Shown piece by piece: positions 30,830 to 34,251 of a DNA stretch of 34,251 bases (positions within the stretch are counted from its first letter, which is position 1; every line of letters begins with the position of its first letter). Source of the stretch: JAFGBM01 sp964610155 (GTDB taxonomy: Bacteria > Actinomycetota > Actinomycetes > Actinomycetales > Demequinaceae); the NCBI GenBank assembly GCA_964610155.1, contig CAZSUY010000013.1, positions 1 through 34,251 on the forward strand, given 5' to 3'. The notes under the pieces are model-generated. The model searched no databases. It was given only the letters and a program-made list of their open reading frames with translations, and was not told where the DNA came from. Both the position numbers and the translations under genes were made by a program.

Positions 30830-32131
30830 ATGATCGTAAGGGTGACCAAGCAACCGAAGGCCTCTACCCTTCCCCACGGATACCGCCTCGTCGACCTCAG
30901 CCGGGACCGCGATGTTGAGACCTTTGACATCACCGCTTGGGCATTCGCCTTTGAGGCACAGGAGAAGTTCGCAGAGCGTTTCCTTGACATGTATCCCTGG
31001 GAGCGGGGTCGCGGGATCGAGATCGCCGACCCCTCCCGAGGCAAGGCAGGCACGCTCGTCGCAGCCCATTCGTCCCATGCCTTTCAGATGAGGGTCTCCG
31101 GTGAGAAGTCGATTCCTGTCTCGGGGTTGACATGGGTGGGCACCCATCCAGGACACCGACGTCGCCGCCTCCTCACAACAATGATCGCCGATCATTTCGA
31201 GCGATCGAAGGCCAGGGGGGAGCCCATCAGCATCCTGTATGCGGCCGAAAGCGCGATCTACCAGCGATTCGGATACGGCCTCGCCACGTGCGAGAGGCGG
31301 GTGAAGATCAAACGAAGGGTACGGTTCCGGGCCATCCCGGGGGCCGAAGCCTTAACGGTCAGGCTCGAAAGCGCCGACATCAAACGCCACCTCCCGGTCG
31401 TCGAGGCGGTTCAGGGGGCCCTTCTCCGACCGGGGTCTCTCTCACAGGTTCCGGAGGCCCTGTTTCATGAGCTTTTCATTGACCTCGAGGGGGAGCGCGA
31501 TGGTTTTGAACGCCTGCGGATGCTGACGGTCTATGAGGGGGAAACTCCCGTGGCGTTCGCGCTCTTCCAGAGGAAGGACCTTCGGGAGTATGGGAATCCC
31601 AAGGGCATCGTCAAGGTGAACCTTTGGGGGGCCGCGGCGGCGGCGGCCACCTATCGCCTGTGGTCGGTGTTGAGCGACCTCGACCTCATGGATGTGACCC
31701 AGGCGGCGAAGTTCGCCCTCGACGAGCCGCTTCTTCACATGCTTGTCGACGAGCGGTCGCTCACCTCAACCGTCCGGGACAACCTGTGGTTGCGGATCCT
31801 GGACATCAAGGCCGCCCTCGAGGGGCGCGGATACGAGGCGGACTGCGATGTGACAGTGGAGGTGACCGACGCCAGGGTCCCCGAGAATGCCGGGGTGTGG
31901 CGGATCCGCGTCGTAGACGGCACGGCCGAGGTCACCCCGGTCGGGTCCATCGGCGATCCTGCCGACCTCGGCATGAGCATTCAGGAATTGGGTGCCGCCT
32001 ACCTAGGAGGCAACTCCCTTGAGTCGCTCCGGGCCGCTGCCCTCATCGACGAGCGGACCCCCGGGTCGCTTCACGCCCTGAGCCTGGCCATGCGCTCTCC
32101 CGTCTCGCCCGTCAGCAACATCCCCTTCTAG
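30830..32131 (+). CDS. eis: Eis-type GNAT acetyltransferase
   Basis: 433 residues in the three-part Eis plan: an N-terminal GNAT domain, a second GNAT-like domain and a C-terminal sterol-carrier-like domain. The CoA motif is in LTWVGTHPGHRRRRLLTTMI (V-x-T-x-P-x-H-R-R-x-x-L). The general acid/base Tyr144 lies in AIYQRFGYG, and the chain ends in Phe (SNIPF), whose carboxylate is catalytic in Eis. Mycobacterial Eis acetylates aminoglycosides and protein lysines and works as a hexamer; natural substrates here are unknown. ATG 30830 is preferred to a TTG at 30806 and to GTG 30842. The stop overlaps the stop of an opposite-strand eis remnant inside TTCTAGAA. Confidence 0.9.
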   Translation: MIVRVTKQPKASTLPHGYRLVDLSRDRDVETFDITAWAFAFEAQEKFAERFLDMYPWERGRGIEIADPSRGKAGTLVAAHSSHAFQMRVSGEKSIPVSGLTWVGTHPGHRRRRLLTTMIADHFERSKARGEPISILYAAESAIYQRFGYGLATCERRVKIKRRVRFRAIPGAEALTVRLESADIKRHLPVVEAVQGALLRPGSLSQVPEALFHELFIDLEGERDGFERLRMLTVYEGETPVAFALFQRKDLREYGNPKGIVKVNLWGAAAAAATYRLWSVLSDLDLMDVTQAAKFALDEPLLHMLVDERSLTSTVRDNLWLRILDIKAALEGRGYEADCDVTVEVTDARVPENAGVWRIRVVDGTAEVTPVGSIGDPADLGMSIQELGAAYLGGNSLESLRAAALIDERTPGSLHALSLAMRSPVSPVSNIPF

Positions 32132-32303
32132 AAGGAGATATTGCAGACCGGCGCGATCGATGAGGCCATCGCGCGGCCGAGGGTGTGGGCGGTACCCGGC
32201 GTGTGCTCGGTTATGAGGGCCGCGCGGGTGAGCGCCTCGATCGACGTGTCTCCGAGGTAGGCCGCGCCGAGTTCCTGGCGTTCTGCTGGCAGGAAGCGTT
32301 AAT
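32128..32303 (-). pseudogene. C-terminal stump of a second eis gene
   Basis: On the minus strand the frame reads QELGAAYLGDTSIEALTRAAL, ITEHTPGTAHTLGRAMASSI and APVCNISF before a TAG. It aligns with the end of the intact eis product (QELGAAYLGGNSLESLRAAAL ... SPVSNIPF). An in-frame TAA stands directly upstream (about 32301-32303), and the remaining 350 or so residues are absent. The stump and the intact gene meet tail to tail with overlapping stops. Its N-terminal counterpart appears to be at 33965-34013 on the same strand. Confidence 0.8.
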
Positions 32304-32448
32304 GGAGTATACGGAATAGTCTCGCGTGCTAGCGCCCGAATGGGGGAGCGACCAGTCGACTCGATGCATATAGAACTGCGCCCGCGCCGTTCGTGTGATC
32401 GCGCGGGCGTGAGGAGTCCGAGGTGGCAGCGCTCACTCTTTCGGCGGC

Positions 32449-32850
32449 GGTGCCGGCTGGCTCGGCTTTTTCCGCGACCTGACCGCACGTGGCCTCACTG
32501 GCGTGAAACTCGTCACCTCCGACGCGGACGCCGTCCACGCTCAGTTCGACCGGGTGCTGAACGCATTCGAGGAGAAGCTCCCCGCCGTCGTCACCCACTT
32601 CGAAGACGCCCGAGCAGACGTGCTCGCCTTCACCGGTTTCCCGAAGTAGATCTGGCGGCAGATCTGGTAGAGCAGTACGAAGAGTGGATCGAAGGCCGCA
32701 GCTACCTCGGCCTCGACGTCCTGGGCCGCTCCCACCTCACCCTCGTCCCGACCGACAAGGAGGAACCCACAACCGAACTTGGCGCCCTCAGCGCCTAACA
32801 AATCCAAGAATCACGCGGCAGCGCTATACACCACGCAAATGGACTTGACC
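32449..32850 (+). mobile_element. IS256-family (mutator) transposase remnant with right end
   Basis: Fragments of an IS256-type transposase in order: GWLGFFRDLTARGLTGVKLVTSDA, directly joined by an internal deletion to VHAQFDRVLNAFEEKLPAVVTHFEDARADVLAFTGFPK. An in-frame TAG (32647-32649) comes next, at a position where relatives have Glu, then IWRQIW and a second TAG (32668-32670). In another frame follows EQYEEWIEGRSYLGLDVLGR to the stop at 32796-32798. The N-terminal half and the DDE catalytic set are lost, so it is inactive. The sequence around 32822-32850 (ACACCACGCAAATGGACTTG) resembles the right inverted repeat of actinobacterial IS256 elements. No left end was found. Confidence 0.78.
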
Positions 32851-32853
32851 TAG

Positions 32854-32882
32854 AGGGGCCTCTGCTAGACGTTTCGGCCCCT
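32854..32882. terminator. Hairpin beside the IS256 remnant
   Basis: AGGGGCC (32854-32860) pairs perfectly with GGCCCCT (32876-32882) across a 15-base loop. No T run follows; it could be a terminator or a relic of the IS flank. The stretch to 33089 holds no gene that I can support. Confidence 0.3.
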
Positions 32883-33089
32883 GCCGCATGTATGAGGAGG
32901 TCCTTAGCCGAGGACCCGATGGACAGCTGCAGTCAGCGGCCACGTGGCGCACACGCCGCCCCAGCGCCCCCCAGGGCGCATCCGCGCCGCCTGGCGCGCG
33001 CAGGGGCCAAGGGCGTGAGCGCACGCGTGGGGCTGTCCTGCCTGTACAATGCGGCTATCCGTTATGTCCACGGATATGAGGAGTCATTC

Positions 33090-33581
33090 ATGCAAACTTG
33101 GAATCCGATACGTGTGGTCTATCCTGTGATTGCGATGGTTCTGGTGCTTTCACTTGCCGGATGCGGCGGCGGGGACGCCGATTCAGCTTCGTCATCCGAG
33201 ACCGCGACTGAGCCAACTGCTGATGCTGGGGATTCGACGGGGGTCGCTCCGGCTGACGATGAATCTCTCGAGTTCGACAACGTTCCCGAGATCGCGGGGT
33301 ACGAAATCACCGAACAAAACCCGGGGAGCACTGAACTGTACGTGACCCTGCTCAGCGATGCGAGCAAAGAGAGCAAAGAGCAGACGCTGCAGGATGTCGC
33401 CAATTGGGCGCAGAGTGAAGGATGGACCGCGCTCGACGTCGACTGGCCCAGTATCGACCTTGTTTTTGAGAAGCCAGGCAGGGTCTATCCACTCAAGATT
33501 ATGGTTCATTCGGTGCCAACGGGCGGCTTCGAGGTCGTGGTCATAATGCCGGCTCTCGGAGACAAGCTGGGTGACTGGTAG
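33090..33581 (+). CDS. Putative lipoprotein of unknown function
   Basis: 163 residues from ATG 33090, with GAGGAG seven bases upstream. The signal peptide has hydrophobic VVYPVIAMVLVLSLAGC with lipobox LAGC, followed by GGG and a long acidic Ser/Thr/Ala linker (to about residue 60). The mature domain of about 95 residues is alternating beta and helix (ELYVTLLSDASKESKEQTLQDVANWAQSEGW, SIDLVFEKPG, FEVVVIMPAL). The family is not recognised. TACAAT at 33045-33050 may be its -10. It lies inside the span once occupied by the second eis gene, so it probably arrived by insertion or rearrangement. Confidence 0.7.
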   Translation: MQTWNPIRVVYPVIAMVLVLSLAGCGGGDADSASSSETATEPTADAGDSTGVAPADDESLEFDNVPEIAGYEITEQNPGSTELYVTLLSDASKESKEQTLQDVANWAQSEGWTALDVDWPSIDLVFEKPGRVYPLKIMVHSVPTGGFEVVVIMPALGDKLGDW

Positions 33582-33964
33582 AGATTCAGTGCGGAGCTAA
33601 CAAGCGCTTTAAAAACGACTCGCAGCGCCAGTAGGGTGATCGAAGCAGGGGCGTGTGTCCCGCGTCCGACAGACCATATCGCGCGAGACTCGCTCTGGAG
33701 GTACGGGTTGCGACCAAAGTGCGCTGAGGCGCACCCTTCCGGTTACCTGCTCAACTTGGTCGGGGTCGCACCTGGTCGAATTCCCGGGGTGCCGTCGCGT
33801 TCTCAGATGACATGCTGCTTGCGTCGCGCAACAGTCTAGCGGCTCCCATCGCCTAGGTGAGGTCGAGGGAGCCTGACCGTTAGGCTGTCGTTACGTACCG
33901 CTCGCCGCGCGCAGGGATTCCCAGTTGCCGCTTGGGTCGCTTTGCCAGCGCATTTGCCGACAGG
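33582..33964. other. Gene-free stretch downstream of the lipoprotein gene
   Basis: No convincing coding frame was found on either strand. It contains AGCGC/GCGCT elements near 33603-33630 and CGCCTAGGTGAGGTCG near 33850, which weakly recalls the CCTAGGTCG core of the dispersed repeats. It lies between the two stumps of the second eis gene and is probably rearranged or inserted DNA. Confidence 0.4.
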
Positions 33965-34013
33965 GGCTCTCGCGTGGCAGGTCGACCAGGCGGTATCCCG
34001 ACGGCGTTGTCAT
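33965..34013 (-). pseudogene. N-terminal stump of the second eis gene
   Basis: From ATG 34013 the minus strand reads TTPSGYRLVDLPRES, matching the start of the intact eis product (LPHGYRLVDLSRD), also at DNA level in GGATACCGCCT. Similarity ends after about 16 residues and the frame then runs on as unrelated sequence to a stop near 33891. Strand and position agree with the C-terminal stump at 32128-32303, which strengthens an otherwise short match. Confidence 0.5.
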
Positions 34014-34175
34014 TGCTCGATCATGGCAGGCGCGGTTGGGCGTTTCTAGGTGGTCTTGGACACGATCTGGCAACGATTTACCGTTCGGTGAAGGCAGAGG
34101 AGTGGAGGGAGAGGAACGGCCCGGAGGCTACGCTCGATGGGAATGAGCGGCGGCCTTCGGAGGTTGGAGTGAAGG

Positions 34176-34181
34176 TAGGAT
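34176..34181 (+). promoter_or_regulatory. TAGGAT -10 box of the gene at the right edge
   Basis: TAGGAT is followed by 5 bases and the ATG at 34187, slightly shorter than the 6-7 base spacing seen elsewhere in the window. Confidence 0.35.
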
Positions 34182-34186
34182 CAGAT

Positions 34187-34251
34187 ATGACAATCACACA
34201 CGACGAATCAGAGAAGGGTAGTGCTCATGCCTTCGAAGGACGAACCGAACC
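34187..34251 (+). CDS. Start of a gene cut by the right window edge
   Basis: ATG 34187 opens a frame (MTITHDESEKGSAHAFEGRT) that is still open at the edge. An alternative is ATG 34227 in another frame (MPSKDEPN) with AGAAGGG upstream. Too little is visible to name a product or to decide between them. Confidence 0.35.
   Translation, partial: MTITHDESEKGSAHAFEGRTE

Noticed and set aside
32892..33089. N-terminal extension of the lipoprotein at 33090
   Set aside because: It would bury the signal peptide; ATG 33090 has a good ribosome-binding site and starts the signal sequence.
1..34251. CRISPR array, tRNA or rRNA genes
   Set aside because: No regularly spaced short repeats with unique spacers, and no tRNA T-arm-like or rRNA-like sequence was seen on reading both strands.

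Overview
The window is high-GC DNA whose gene content and style point to an actinobacterium (Actinomycetota). The evidence is an Eis-type acetyltransferase, an RpiB carrying the Glu form of the active site, a PepN/M13 peptidase pair, GTG starts, and many start codons sitting 6-7 bases after a TANNNT -10 box, which suggests leaderless transcription. I cannot name a genus from the sequence alone. No tRNA, rRNA or CRISPR array was seen.

Layout. (1) 1-2967: a tandem array of near-identical two-ended membrane proteins (one 5'-truncated copy plus two full copies) that stops at the stop codon of pepN. A distant single-copy relative lies at 25219-26010. (2) 2966-5623: aminopeptidase N. (3) 5642-10822: an accessory island with a TacA/TacT-like toxin-antitoxin pair, a TIR-type NAD-cleaving effector candidate with its own N-terminal module, an AbiU2/HEPN-like gene broken by one in-frame TAA, a second HEPN-like protein with an R-x4-H motif, a DUF6650-like protein and a lipoprotein. 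Two imperfect 28-bp direct repeats bracket the second HEPN-like gene, and a short core shared with them recurs at the island edges. (4) 10951-15218: a sterol-reductase-like membrane protein translationally coupled to an SDR, a DUF2314-ankyrin fusion, an SGNH hydrolase and a small membrane protein. A 23-bp sequence (22/23 identical) flanks this block on both sides. (5) 15375-22786: small stress-type proteins (DUF937, an LEA-like repeat protein with a CxC-x4-CxC motif, an LEA/CsbD-like protein, a CsbD protein) surround a four-module CoA-disulfide reductase/rhodanese/TusA/DsrE fusion and an ABC-2 type exporter. (6) 22798-26710: a membrane protein, an ABCB-type exporter, the single-copy relative of the tandem array and a DUF3558-like lipoprotein. 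(7) 26889-34251: a decayed MFS transporter, a uridine-kinase-like P-loop protein, an M13 metallopeptidase, rpiB and eis. These are followed by a graveyard: the C- and N-terminal stumps of a second, opposite-strand eis gene, separated by an IS256-family transposase remnant and a lipoprotein gene.

How the parts fit. The housekeeping genes (pepN, M13 peptidase, rpiB, eis, ABC exporters) form an ordinary chromosomal background. The stretch 5642-10822 looks like a small defence or stress island built from independently promoted single genes, not one long operon. The ends of the window show the most rearrangement: tandem duplication on the left, IS-associated gene decay on the right. The best candidates for unexplored biology are the island genes with their bracketing repeats, the tandem membrane-protein family and the N-terminal module of the TIR protein.
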